A DNA stretch of 64,000 nucleotides. It comes from DASXMT01 sp963803065. Lineage in GTDB: Bacteria; Actinomycetota; Acidimicrobiia; Acidimicrobiales; RAAP-2. This document shows, one piece after another, positions 24,687 to 33,247 of this stretch (positions within the stretch are counted from its first letter, which is position 1; each line of letters opens with the position of its first letter). The notes beneath the pieces are model-generated. The model searched no databases and was not told where the DNA came from. It saw nothing but the letters and a program-made list of their open reading frames with translations. The translations under genes and the position numbers were made by a program. The DNA lies in assembly GCA_963803065.1 (NCBI GenBank), contig CAWDKW010000014.1:254460-318459 (forward strand). Reading direction: 5' to 3'.

Positions 24687-25097
24687 ATGGGCGACGAGGA
24701 GACCCGTGCGAGGAACCGCGCCACCATCGAGGCCTCCATGGCCGCCGTGTCCAAGGGCGACGTGGACGGCCAACTGTCGCTGTGCACCGATGACTTCGTC
24801 CTCGACCTCCCCTACGCCGACCCGCCCAAGACCGTGGCCGGCAAGGAGACGGTGCGCGCGTACCTGAAGGCGGCACTGGGCATCTTCGAGCTCGAGCTGG
24901 CCATCACCGACATCCACGACTGCACAGACCCCGACCGCCTGGTGCTCGAATACACGAGCGTCGGATCGGTGACCACGACGGGCAAGCCCTACGCCAACCG
25001 CTACATCGCGGTGGCTACCTTCCGGGACGGCCTGGTCTGTACGCAGCGCGAGTACTACAACCCGCTCCCCGCCGCTCGCTCTCTCGCCGTCGACTGA
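24687..25097 (+). CDS. SnoaL-like polyketide-cyclase-fold protein
   Basis: A 136-residue NTF2-fold protein from ATG 24687 (in-frame GTG 24675 and 24681 are alternatives). NRATIEASMAAVSKGDVDGQLSLCTDDFVLDLPYADPP and GKETVRAYLKAAL match SnoaL-like proteins; the acidic and aromatic residues near DFVLDLPYAD line the expected pocket. No cofactor motif. It is one of three NTF2-fold genes in the island, each next to a redox gene, as in steroid and terpenoid degradation loci where such proteins act as isomerases or hydratases. Confidence 0.8.
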   Translation: MGDEETRARNRATIEASMAAVSKGDVDGQLSLCTDDFVLDLPYADPPKTVAGKETVRAYLKAALGIFELELAITDIHDCTDPDRLVLEYTSVGSVTTTGKPYANRYIAVATFRDGLVCTQREYYNPLPAARSLAVD

Positions 25098-25172
25098 GCT
25101 GAGTCCGGCCAGGGCCCGCGGCGCGGTCCGGACGCCCGCTCCCCGCCGAGGAGATCCCAGAAGGCCGCCCGG

Positions 25173-26099
25173 TCAGTGCTGCCCGGGGGCGACCTCGGGA
25201 TGGCGCTCGGCCAGGACGGCCCGCATGCCCTCTTTCCAGGGCACCGTGCAGGGGCCGGTGATCGACCGCCGCCGGGCGACATCGGCGATGGAGCCGACGC
25301 TCGTGCCCGGCGCCGCCTCGACCTTGACCTCGGGGGTGGTGCCGATGAGCGAGCCGACGTAAGCGCACCACTGCTGGACGGTCACCACCTCGTCCCCGGC
25401 CCAGTTGACGATGGTGGCCGGCACGCTGGCCGCCTCCAGGAGCGGTCCGATCTGCGCGTTGATGTCGTCCTGGTGGATCGGGCAGTAGGGGGCGGGGTCG
25501 TGGCGGGCCGTCACCGGCTCCCCGGCCACCACCGCGTCGAGGTGGTACGCCGGGAGGCCGCCGTTGGGGCCATACGAGGCGTTCATGCGGGCGATGGTGA
25601 TGGGCAACGAGAAGAGGCGGGCGCAGGTGCGGGCGACCGCCTCCTCGGCGATCTTCGACACGGAGTAGGTGGGGGAGTGGAGGGGCGACGCGTCACCCAG
25701 GGGATCGCTCTCCGGAAAGACGTGGCCGGCATCGGCGTGCGGCTTGTACACCGACTGGGTGGACATGACCAGTGCCGCCTTTGCCCGTCGCACGTGCTGC
25801 AACAAGAGGCCGGTGCCCTCGGCGTTCATGCGGATGGCCGTGTCGTAGTCGTGGCCGCCGCCCTGGAAGACGGCGAAGTGGACCACGTAGGTGAAATCGG
25901 TCGGAAGGGTGCTGTAGTCGCCGGCGGCCAGGTCGCACGGATGCGCATGCACGTGGTGCGACTCGAGCTGGTCCCGGGTGCCGGGCTGCGAGAAGCGGGC
26001 CACCCCCCAGACCTCGTTGTCGTCGGCCAGCGACGCCGCCAGCGGCAACCCGATCTGGCCTCCGGCCCCGGTGACCAATATCTTCTCGTCCGACAACAT
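25173..26099 (-). CDS. NAD-dependent epimerase/dehydratase family protein (paralog 1)
   Basis: A 308-residue extended SDR. The cofactor loop is ILVTGAGGQIGLPLA and the active site is STQSVYKP plus YSVSK. It is clearly paralogous to the gene at 37633: both share EKILV-GA-GQ, DNEVW-ARFS, DFTY, RRAKA, PLGD, AASVPAT-VNW and QQWC/EEWC blocks in order. This kind of extended SDR often acts on hydroxy-steroid or aldehyde substrates in catabolic clusters rather than on nucleotide sugars. The paralog lies in the opposite orientation 12 kb away. Confidence 0.85.
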   Translation of the reverse strand: MLSDEKILVTGAGGQIGLPLAASLADDNEVWGVARFSQPGTRDQLESHHVHAHPCDLAAGDYSTLPTDFTYVVHFAVFQGGGHDYDTAIRMNAEGTGLLLQHVRRAKAALVMSTQSVYKPHADAGHVFPESDPLGDASPLHSPTYSVSKIAEEAVARTCARLFSLPITIARMNASYGPNGGLPAYHLDAVVAGEPVTARHDPAPYCPIHQDDINAQIGPLLEAASVPATIVNWAGDEVVTVQQWCAYVGSLIGTTPEVKVEAAPGTSVGSIADVARRRSITGPCTVPWKEGMRAVLAERHPEVAPGQH

Positions 26100-26289
26100 C
26101 GGCTCTCCTTTCCGCCCGGAGCATGTCCGCCCGCCGGAGCACGTTAGGCGGTGAGCGGCGCCGACCGCAGGTGATCAACCCGTCTCGTCCCCAGAGGGAC
26201 GACCGACGAAAGCCGTGCTCGTCTACGTGCGAATTCCAGGGACGCTTCTGTCATCTAGTGTTCGCACCGGACCAACAGGAGGGAACGCC

Positions 26290-27420
26290 GTGGAGCTGGA
26301 GCTGACAAACGACCAGCAGTTGTTCCGGGAGACGACCCGGAAGTTCTTGGAGACCTCGACGCCGCTGACCGTGGTGCGGGAACTGGCGGCGGAGAACCCC
26401 GACGGGTTCGACCGGGACTGGTGGCGACGCGGGGCCGAGCTGGGTTGGACCTCGATGCTCGTTCCCGAGGAGCTCGGCGGCGGGAGCGTCTCCGGTGAGG
26501 GCGTGGTCGACCTGCAGCTCATCGCCGAGGAGGTGGGACGGCTGGTCGCCCCGGGACCACTGCTGCCCACCAATGTGGTGGCCGCCGCGCTCGGCGCGCC
26601 CGAGGCTGCCGGGCAGCACGATGAGGTGGTGTCCGGACTGCTCAGCGGGGGCACCATCGCCACCTGGGCCGTGGCCGAGCCGGGTGGGTCCTGGTCGCCG
26701 GCCGAACTGCAGCTGCGGGCCGAGCCCGGAGACGGCGGGTTCGTCCTTCACGGCGTGAAGACGGCAGTGGAGGCGGCGGCCCAGGCCGACTACTTCCTGG
26801 TGGGGGCGAGGACCGGCGAAGGCCTGACCCAGTTCCTGGTCCCAGCCGAGGCCCCCGGGGTGTCGGTGACGCCACTCGAGAGCCTCGACCTGGTCAGGCG
26901 GTTCGGACAGGTCCGACTCGACAACGTGGCCGTGCCCTCGTCGGCCGTCGTCGGTGCCGTCGGCGCCGCCGCGGCCGAGATCGAGCGCCTCCTCCAGTTC
27001 GCCCTCGTCATCCAGTGCGCCGAGATGGTGGGCGCCATCGACCAGGTGTTCGCCTTCACCGTCGAGTACTCGTTCGATCGTTACTCGTTCGGTCGCGCCC
27101 TCGCCTCGTACCAGGCCTTGAAGCACCGCTTCGCCGACATGAAGCTGTGGCTCGAGGCAAGCCACGCCACGTCCGGCGCGGCCGCTCGAGCGGTACAGGC
27201 CGGAGCCGACAACGCGGCCGAGTTGGTCAGCGTGGCCAAGTCCTACATCGGCGACCACGGTCCCGCCCTCTTGCAGGACTGCGTCCAGATGCACGGCGGC
27301 ATCGGCGTGACCTGGGACCACGACCTGCACCTGTACATACGACGCGTCACCCAGGACCGGGTCCTGTTCGGTGCGCCGGCCGACCATCGGGAGCGGATCG
27401 CCACGCTCATCGGTCTGTAG
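26290..27420 (+). CDS. acyl-CoA dehydrogenase, subunit-like partner 1
   Basis: A 376-residue FAD-dependent acyl-CoA dehydrogenase. The start is GTG 26290 after GGAGGG; the open frame upstream lacks support. It has an N-terminal helical domain, a weak central FAD/substrate segment (ATWAVAEPGGSW where most family members have TEP-x-AGSD) and a C-terminal CVQMHGGIGVTWDHDLHLYIRR block. The next gene is another acyl-CoA dehydrogenase 10 bp away. Such unequal pairs form alpha2-beta2 enzymes in mycobacterial steroid side-chain degradation (e.g. FadE26/FadE27 type); assembly here is inference. Confidence 0.9.
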   Translation: MELELTNDQQLFRETTRKFLETSTPLTVVRELAAENPDGFDRDWWRRGAELGWTSMLVPEELGGGSVSGEGVVDLQLIAEEVGRLVAPGPLLPTNVVAAALGAPEAAGQHDEVVSGLLSGGTIATWAVAEPGGSWSPAELQLRAEPGDGGFVLHGVKTAVEAAAQADYFLVGARTGEGLTQFLVPAEAPGVSVTPLESLDLVRRFGQVRLDNVAVPSSAVVGAVGAAAAEIERLLQFALVIQCAEMVGAIDQVFAFTVEYSFDRYSFGRALASYQALKHRFADMKLWLEASHATSGAAARAVQAGADNAAELVSVAKSYIGDHGPALLQDCVQMHGGIGVTWDHDLHLYIRRVTQDRVLFGAPADHRERIATLIGL

Positions 27421-27430
27421 GAGGAGAGCC

Positions 27431-28693
27431 ATGACGACAACCACCGCCGCGGCCGAGTCCACCGAGGATGTCGGGTCCTTCCGGAGCCGGGCCCGCCTCT
27501 GGCTGAAGGAGAACATGCCACCGGCCCCGGGCCCGCGCTATGCCGAGGAGCAGCTCGACAGCGATGGCGTCCGAGCCCGTACCCTGCAGCGCACCCTCTT
27601 CGACGGCGGATTCGCCGGCATCTGCTTCCCGAAGGCGTACGGCGGCCAGGGGCTGAGCCCGGCCCACCAGCGGGCCTTCACCGAGGAGTCGGCCCCCTAC
27701 GAGATGCCGATCGTGTTCAACACACCGGCGCTCACCATCTGTGCCCCCACCCTCTTGGACTTCGGGACCGAGGAGCAGAAGGGCCGTCACCTGCCGGCCA
27801 TCCTGCGGGGCGACGAGATCTGGGTGCAGTTCCTGTCCGAGCCCACAGGTGGTTCGGACTTGGCCGGCCTGGTCACCCGGGCCGACAAGGACGGTGACGT
27901 GTGGATCCTGAGCGGCTCCAAGATCTGGAGCACGGGCGCCTACCGGGCCGACTATGCCCTGTGCCTGGCCCGCACCGACTGGCAGGCGACCAAGCACCGT
28001 GGACTGACCATGTTCATCGTCAAGATCCACCAGCCCGGCATCGAGCTCCAGCAGATCGAGATGGTCAACGGCAGCAAGGAGTTCTGCCAGGAGTTCTTCG
28101 ACGACGTGGCCCTTCCCGAGCAGGACGTCGTCGGCCAGGTCAACGACGGCTGGACGGTCGCCTCCCGCCTGCTCTTCCACGAGCGCGACGCCGTCGGCGG
28201 CGGGTCGCCCTACGCCAGCGGGGTCGGCCCCGGGACCCGGAGCGGGCCGCAGAACGACGTCATGGAGCTGGCCCGGGCGGCGGGCACGGGCGGGGACCGC
28301 CACGTTCGCCAGTTGGTGGCCGAGGCCCGGGTGGGCGAGATCGTCCAGCAGCAGTTGATCAGCCGGGTCACCACCGGGCTCCGGACCGGTCATTTCAGCG
28401 GGCCGGCGGGCTCCATCCCACGCCTGTACGCGGCGGTCAACAACGAGCGGCGGGCCGACATCGCACTGGAGATCGCCGGCCCGGCCGCCGGGGTCTGGGC
28501 CGGCGAGGAGCTCGGTGGTCGGTACGGCATCGGGTACCTCGGCCGCCAGGGGGGCAGCCTGGGCGGGGGGAGCAACGAGATGCAGCGCAACATCATCAGC
28601 GAGCGGGTCCTGGGCATGCCCCGGGAGTACGCCGCCGACCGCGACAGGCCCTTCGAGGAGGTCCGGCGCAACCAGGCTCCTGCCCGCATCTAG
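27431..28693 (+). CDS. acyl-CoA dehydrogenase, subunit-like partner 2
   Basis: A 420-residue acyl-CoA dehydrogenase from ATG 27431 behind GAGGAGAG. It has ICFPKAYGGQGLSPAHQRAF, the flavin/substrate loop LSEPTGGSDLAGLVTRA and the C-terminal LGGGSNEMQRNIISERVLGMPRE. It is better conserved in the FAD regions than the upstream partner, as expected if the two form a hetero-oligomer with only one set of competent FAD sites. Catalyses alpha,beta-desaturation of an acyl-CoA. A strong hairpin element follows the stop. Confidence 0.92.
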   Translation: MTTTTAAAESTEDVGSFRSRARLWLKENMPPAPGPRYAEEQLDSDGVRARTLQRTLFDGGFAGICFPKAYGGQGLSPAHQRAFTEESAPYEMPIVFNTPALTICAPTLLDFGTEEQKGRHLPAILRGDEIWVQFLSEPTGGSDLAGLVTRADKDGDVWILSGSKIWSTGAYRADYALCLARTDWQATKHRGLTMFIVKIHQPGIELQQIEMVNGSKEFCQEFFDDVALPEQDVVGQVNDGWTVASRLLFHERDAVGGGSPYASGVGPGTRSGPQNDVMELARAAGTGGDRHVRQLVAEARVGEIVQQQLISRVTTGLRTGHFSGPAGSIPRLYAAVNNERRADIALEIAGPAAGVWAGEELGGRYGIGYLGRQGGSLGGGSNEMQRNIISERVLGMPREYAADRDRPFEEVRRNQAPARI

Positions 28694-28777
28694 AGGTGCC
28701 GGCCCCACCGATCAGCGGTCCAGCACGGACACGTCGCTTGCGGGATGCCCTACGCCCCGGCCGAGGCCACAGCCTCG

Positions 28778-28911
28778 GTGACATCCGTGTCTGAACCTCG
28801 TCCCTACCGGCGGTGTCCGGCACGCAATGCCGGACCCCGGTAGGGGCAGAGTTCCCTGTTGAGAAGGGGTACTCGCCTCACGCGGCGCCCCGCTGCAGAC
28901 ACGGATGTCAC
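28778..28911. repeat. 134-bp nested inverted-repeat element
   Basis: GTGACATCCGTGTCTG at 28778-28793 and its exact reverse complement at 28896-28911 flank a second, independent hairpin at 28802-28845. This lies inside the 340-bp gap between the acyl-CoA dehydrogenase pair and the substrate-binding protein gene. It contains no ORF. It could be a MITE-like remnant, a large structured 5' leader, or an attenuator. Confidence 0.8.
28802..28845 (+). terminator. strong hairpin after the acyl-CoA dehydrogenase pair
   Basis: CCCTACCGG (28802-28810) pairs with CCGGTAGGG (28837-28845), and GTCCGGCA (28815-28822) pairs with TGCCGGAC (28828-28835) around a CGCAA loop, about 17 bp in all. No T-run follows, so intrinsic termination is possible but unproven; GC-rich actinobacterial terminators often lack one. 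Confidence 0.5.
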
Positions 28912-29033
28912 AAATTCCGATCGGATAGTTGACTCTCCCGGCCCGACCGGTCAGACTCACCAAGCAAGTCGTCATCAAAATGACATAAAGCCGCCGCCCA
29001 ATCCGGGCCCGGCGCAGGACGAGGGGGGTTGCA

Positions 29034-30218
29034 GTGAAGAAGCGAACGTTGGGTGTCCTGGCCTCGGTGGGGGTCATCGGCGCGGCGAGCGTGGCCGTGG
29101 CCGTCCCGGCCCTGGCCGCGTCGTCCAAGGCGCCGATCACCATCGCCTGGATGAGCATCGAGTCCGGTCCCTACGCCACGCCCGGCACCAACAACGACAT
29201 GAAGATGGCGGTCAACCAGATCAACGCCAAGGGCGGCATCGACGGCCATATGGTGCAGTTCACGCCCTATGACGCCAACATCACGCCCCAGCAGGCGGTG
29301 ACGGCCACCCAGAAGGCGCTCGGGTCCAAGCCCACGGCGATCATCGGCTATTCGGTGGACGACCAGATCCAGGCCACGGCCCAGTTGCTCAAGCAGTCGG
29401 GGATCCCCGTCCTCTCGCCGGCGCAGGGCCCGGCGGCCTCGTCCAACGTCGTCCACGTGCCCGGCCTCTACACCGTGGTGCCCAACCTGGTCACCGCTAT
29501 CCAGGGCTCCACCGCCTACGGCTTCTCCAAGTTCCACCCGAAGTCGGTGGGCATCTTCCACACCGACGACACGGCCTCCAACGACGACGCCGCCACCGCC
29601 CAGACTCTGCTGAAGAAGCAAGGGGTGAAGAACTTCACCGTGCGCAGCGCCTCCGATACGGCCACCGACACCACCCAACAGGCGCTGGCCATGAAGGGCG
29701 ATTCCGTCATCTACGAGTACGGGTTCCCGACGGTCGAGGCCGTGTTCAACACGTCGTTGTCCCAGAACGGGATCACCGCTCCCATCATGGGCGACCAGAG
29801 CGGGAACTTCCTCGCCGCCTACGGCCTGAACAAGCCGGCGGAGCTGAAGAACTACGCCTTCACCCCCTTCTGCTACCCGGCCGTGCTCCCCACCAGCCAG
29901 GCCAAGGCGTACTCGTCGGCCTATACGGCCGCCTACCCGGGCCAGAGCCTGCAGACGTCCACGGCCTACGTCTACGACGCCGTCAACATGGTAGGGGCGG
30001 CGATCAAGGCGGCCGGCGGCAGCCTGAATTCCTCGGACATCGCCAAGCAGCTGGGGAAGATCACCTACACCGGCGCCTGCGGGACGTACCACAGCGACAG
30101 CAACCACGATCTGATACGCCAGGTGACCGTGGTCTCCTATGCCAACGGGACCAACCCGGGGACGCTGGCGGCCACCTACCATCTCAGTCCGGTGCCGGCC
30201 TCCTACTTCAAGAGCTAG
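29034..30218 (+). CDS. LivJ-type ABC transporter substrate-binding protein
   Basis: A 394-residue exported protein. GTG 29034 follows GAGGGGGG. Residues 1-30 form a signal peptide (KKRT, a hydrophobic stretch, AVPALAA cleavage region). The mature part is a type-1 periplasmic-binding fold: ITIAWMSIESGPYATPG, MAVNQINAKGGIDGHMVQF, and ADIIGYS-like PTAIIGYSVDDQ. It should capture a small organic solute outside the membrane for a LivHMGF-type importer; the permease genes lie 8 kb away at 38576-42192. In actinobacterial catabolic islands these often bind aromatic or branched organic acids rather than amino acids. Confidence 0.9.
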   Translation: MKKRTLGVLASVGVIGAASVAVAVPALAASSKAPITIAWMSIESGPYATPGTNNDMKMAVNQINAKGGIDGHMVQFTPYDANITPQQAVTATQKALGSKPTAIIGYSVDDQIQATAQLLKQSGIPVLSPAQGPAASSNVVHVPGLYTVVPNLVTAIQGSTAYGFSKFHPKSVGIFHTDDTASNDDAATAQTLLKKQGVKNFTVRSASDTATDTTQQALAMKGDSVIYEYGFPTVEAVFNTSLSQNGITAPIMGDQSGNFLAAYGLNKPAELKNYAFTPFCYPAVLPTSQAKAYSSAYTAAYPGQSLQTSTAYVYDAVNMVGAAIKAAGGSLNSSDIAKQLGKITYTGACGTYHSDSNHDLIRQVTVVSYANGTNPGTLAATYHLSPVPASYFKS

Positions 30219-30275
30219 ACGGGCCCCAGCCGGCAGGAATCCCGATAGCGCCAGCACGGTCCGACCGGGGGAACC

Positions 30276-30713
30276 ATGACCACGTCCACCACCGTCTTCT
30301 CCCATCTGGGCATCTGTGTGACCGACCTCGACCGGTCGCTCGCCTTCTACTGCGACGGGCTCGGCTTCGAGCGGGGCGAGGCCTTCCCCATCGACTCGAC
30401 CTTCGGCGCCGCCCTGGAGGTGCCCGGTGACCTGGTCCTGACCTCCCAGTTCATCCGGCGGGAGGGTCTGGCCGTCGAGCTGCTCCACTACACAAGACCC
30501 GCCCCGACCGGCGAGCCGTCGCAGCGACGGAACCAGCTCGGCCTGACCCACCTGTCCTTCTACGTCGACGACGTGGACGCCACCGCCGCCGCCCTGGTCG
30601 CCGCCGGGGGTACGGTCATCGAATCGACCCGGACGACCAACGAGGGCATCGACCTCGTGTTCCTGCACGACCCCGACGGCGTGCGGGTCGAATTGATGAA
30701 GGCGCAGGGCTGA
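30276..30713 (+). CDS. VOC-family (glyoxalase/dioxygenase fold) protein
   Basis: A 145-residue two-module VOC protein. FSHLGICVTDLDRSLAFYCDGLGFERG contains the first metal His; LTHLSFYVDDVDATAAALVAAGG the second; VFLHDPDGVRVELM the third acidic ligand. Family members include lactoylglutathione lyases, methylmalonyl-CoA epimerases and extradiol dioxygenases. Methylmalonyl-CoA-epimerase-like or ring-cleavage functions are both plausible. It sits between the binding protein and a run of co-directional SDR genes. Confidence 0.85.
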   Translation: MTTSTTVFSHLGICVTDLDRSLAFYCDGLGFERGEAFPIDSTFGAALEVPGDLVLTSQFIRREGLAVELLHYTRPAPTGEPSQRRNQLGLTHLSFYVDDVDATAAALVAAGGTVIESTRTTNEGIDLVFLHDPDGVRVELMKAQG

Positions 30714-30758
30714 CCGTCCAGGCCGACCGGGCCGGGCACGACGAGCGAAGGGGGACCA

Positions 30759-31589
30759 GTGGGCGCCGTTGACGGCAAGGTCGCATTCATCACCGGTGCC
30801 GCTCGGGGCCAGGGCCGGAGCCACGCCGTCCGCCTGGCCGAGCAGGGCGCCGACGTCATCGCCGTCGACCTCTGCGCCCCGGTGGCCAGCGCCGCCTACC
30901 CGATGCCCGTTCCCGAGGAACTGGAGGAGACCGGCCGACTCATCGAGGCCACCGGTCGCCGGGCGCTGACCCGGGTGGTCGATGTCCGTGACGACCGGGC
31001 CGTCGACCAGGTCGTCCAAGACGGTGCCGCCGCGCTCGGGGTCGTCGACATCGTCATCGCCAATGCCGGCATCAGCACCATGGACTCCCTGCTCACCTGC
31101 GAGCCGAGTGTGTGGCGCGAGGTGATCGACATCAACCTCACCGGCGCCTTCCACACCGTCCAGTCAGGGGTCCGGCCCATGGTGGAACGGGGGAACGGCG
31201 GCTGCGTGATCCTGGTCAGCTCCTTCATGGGCCTGAGGTCGTCAGGAGGCATCCCCGCCTACACGGCGGCCAAGCACGGACTGGTCGGACTGATGCGATC
31301 GGCCGCGCACGAGCTGGCCCCGTACCGGATCCGGGTCAACTCGATCCATCCTGGCACTGTCCGGACCCCGATGGTCGAGAACGAGGGCATGTTCAAGCTC
31401 TTCCGTCCAGATCTCGAGGCGCCGACGGCCGAGGACGTCGCCCCCGGGTTCGCCGCCATGAACATCTTTCCCGAACCATGGCTGGAGGCATCGGACATCA
31501 CCGACGCCGTCATGTGGCTGGTATCCGACTCCGGGCGCTACGTGACCGGCATCACGCTCCCTGTCGACCTGGGCGCCACCATCAAGTAA
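30759..31589 (+). CDS. mycofactocin-coupled SDR
   Basis: A 276-residue SDR from GTG 30759. GKVAFITGAARGQGRSHAVRLAEQGADVIAVDLC followed by the roughly 20-residue insertion (PMPVPEELEETGRLIEATGRR) is the hallmark of mycofactocin-associated SDRs, which keep NAD(P) tightly bound and are re-oxidised by mycofactocin. Active site: LVSSFMG and YTAAK. It is expected to oxidise an alcohol in catabolism. No mycofactocin biosynthesis (mft) genes are seen in this window. A paralog lies at 32406 on the other strand. Confidence 0.9.
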   Translation: MGAVDGKVAFITGAARGQGRSHAVRLAEQGADVIAVDLCAPVASAAYPMPVPEELEETGRLIEATGRRALTRVVDVRDDRAVDQVVQDGAAALGVVDIVIANAGISTMDSLLTCEPSVWREVIDINLTGAFHTVQSGVRPMVERGNGGCVILVSSFMGLRSSGGIPAYTAAKHGLVGLMRSAAHELAPYRIRVNSIHPGTVRTPMVENEGMFKLFRPDLEAPTAEDVAPGFAAMNIFPEPWLEASDITDAVMWLVSDSGRYVTGITLPVDLGATIK

Positions 31590-31644
31590 GACCCATCCGG
31601 TCCCGTATATCGGCGGGCCGACCACCGACGAGGGAGGAAGCGCC

Positions 31645-32394
31645 ATGGGCGAACTGGCAACGGAAAGAGTGGTCCTCGTGACCGGCGGGGGGAGCGGCAT
31701 CGGCCAGGCCGGCGCCCGCATCTTCGCTCGCGAGGGGGCAGCGCACGTGTATGTGGCCGACACCAACGCCGACGGAGGGGCCGACACCGTGTCCCAGGTG
31801 GAAGCGGCGGGGGGGACGGCCACGTTCGTCGGCGTCGACGTGACCGACGAGTCCGCCGTGGCCGGCCTGGTCGCTCGGATCGTGGAGGAGCGGGGGCGGC
31901 TCGATGCCGCCTGGAACAACGCCGGCATCAACGCCGACAGTGCCCCCTTCCATCAGCTGGAGCTGGCCGCCTGGCAGCACATGCTGGACGTCAACTTGAC
32001 CTCGGTCTTCGTGTGCATGAAGTACGAGCTGGCCCAGATGCTCGACCAGGGCGGCGGGGCCATCGTCAACACCTCGTCAGGGGCGGGGCTGGTTCCCGCC
32101 CCCGGCCTGCCCCACTACACCGCGGCCAAGCACGGGGTGCTGGGGATCACCAAGGTGGCCGCCCAGGAGTACAACAACCAGGGGATCCGGGTGAATGCGG
32201 TGTGCCCGGGCATGGTCGACACCCCCATGCTCAGCTCCTGGAACGGGTTGCCCGAGATGGCCAAGTTCCTGCCCGGGGGAAAGCTGGGCCGTCCCGGTCA
32301 GGTGGCCGAAGCGGCGGTATGGCTGTGCAGCGATGCCGCCGACTGGGTGTCGGGCCTCTCGATGGTCGTCGACGGGGGCGGGATCAACCGGTAG
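31645..32394 (+). CDS. short-chain dehydrogenase (FabG-like)
   Basis: A 249-residue classical SDR, ATG 31645 after GAGGGAGG. VVLVTGGGSGIGQAGARIFAREGA (cofactor loop), LDAAWNNAGIN, VNTSSGAG with YTAAKHG (catalytic Ser/Tyr/Lys) and a C-terminal SDAADWVSGLSMVVDGG. The acidic residue at the end of strand 2 (VYVADTNADG) suggests NAD(H). Co-directional with and 55 bp after the mycofactocin-type SDR. Likely a hydroxyacyl-CoA or cyclic alcohol dehydrogenase; the substrate is unknown. Confidence 0.88.
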   Translation: MGELATERVVLVTGGGSGIGQAGARIFAREGAAHVYVADTNADGGADTVSQVEAAGGTATFVGVDVTDESAVAGLVARIVEERGRLDAAWNNAGINADSAPFHQLELAAWQHMLDVNLTSVFVCMKYELAQMLDQGGGAIVNTSSGAGLVPAPGLPHYTAAKHGVLGITKVAAQEYNNQGIRVNAVCPGMVDTPMLSSWNGLPEMAKFLPGGKLGRPGQVAEAAVWLCSDAADWVSGLSMVVDGGGINR

Positions 32395-32405
32395 TCGGGC
32401 CGAGG

Positions 32406-33215
32406 TCAGTGGTTGACCGAGCCCAGGTCGATGGGCACCTGGGCACCGGTCATGTACTTGGCCTCGTCGCTGGCCAGGAAGGCCACCAGGCCGGCCACGT
32501 CCTCCGGCTCGAGGAAGTCGGCCGGGAGCGCGTTCATGAACAGCGCTCCCAGCGTGTCTCTTCGGTCCTCGATCATGGGGAACAGGTCCGGTTCACGCAG
32601 CATGTCGGTGTTGACGCCGACCGGGTGGATCGAGTTGACCCGGATGTTGTACTCGCCCAGCTCGTTGGCCAGCGTCCGGCACAGCCCGACCACGCCGTGC
32701 TTCGACGACACGTAGTGGCCCACGAAGGGTTGGCCCCTCAGCCCGGCCACGGAACTGGTCAGGATGATCGAGCCGCCGGTTCCCTGGCTGATCATGGTGG
32801 GCACGGTGGCCTTGATGGTGTGCCACATGCCGGTGAGGTTGATGCCGATGACCTGTTGCCACTGATCTTCGGTCAGCTCCCACAGCCGTCCTGCGCTCAT
32901 CACCCCGGCGTTTGCGACCACGATGTCGAGGGTCCCCAACTGGGTGACGCCGTCGGCCACCATCTGCTCCAGCCCGGCCATGTCGCGGACGTCGGCCTCA
33001 CCGGCGACGACCTCCCGCCCCAGCCGCTTCACCTGGCGGACGGTCTCCTCCAGATCGGCGGGGCTGGCGGCGGGGTACTTGACGGTGTCGATCGGCGCGC
33101 AGACATCGGATGCGATGATGTCGGCGCCCTCTTCGGCCAGCCGTACGGCGTGGGCTCGCCCCTGGCCCCGTGCCGCTCCGGTGACGAAGGCCACCTTTCC
33201 CTCGAGTCGTGCCAT
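32406..33215 (-). CDS. mycofactocin-coupled SDR
   Basis: A 269-residue SDR starting at ATG 33215 (MARLEGKVAFVTG); the frame is open upstream without a ribosome-binding site. It has the mycofactocin-SDR signature GAARGQGRAHAVRLAEEGADIIASDVC, then the insertion AASPADLEETVRQVKRLGRE, and the active site LTSSVAGL plus YVSSK. It is convergent with the SDR ending at 32394 and heads the minus-strand side next to three LLM oxidoreductases, suggesting a shared alcohol/ketone oxidation route. Confidence 0.9.
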   Translation of the reverse strand: MARLEGKVAFVTGAARGQGRAHAVRLAEEGADIIASDVCAPIDTVKYPAASPADLEETVRQVKRLGREVVAGEADVRDMAGLEQMVADGVTQLGTLDIVVANAGVMSAGRLWELTEDQWQQVIGINLTGMWHTIKATVPTMISQGTGGSIILTSSVAGLRGQPFVGHYVSSKHGVVGLCRTLANELGEYNIRVNSIHPVGVNTDMLREPDLFPMIEDRRDTLGALFMNALPADFLEPEDVAGLVAFLASDEAKYMTGAQVPIDLGSVNH

Positions 33216-33247
33216 GGGCCCTCTCCCGTCGGTCTGTCCGGTGGTCG

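Noticed and set aside
28802..28845. Classical T-tailed intrinsic terminator
   Set aside because: The stem is strong but is followed by GCAGAG rather than a T-run, so it is only listed as a terminator-like hairpin with moderate confidence.
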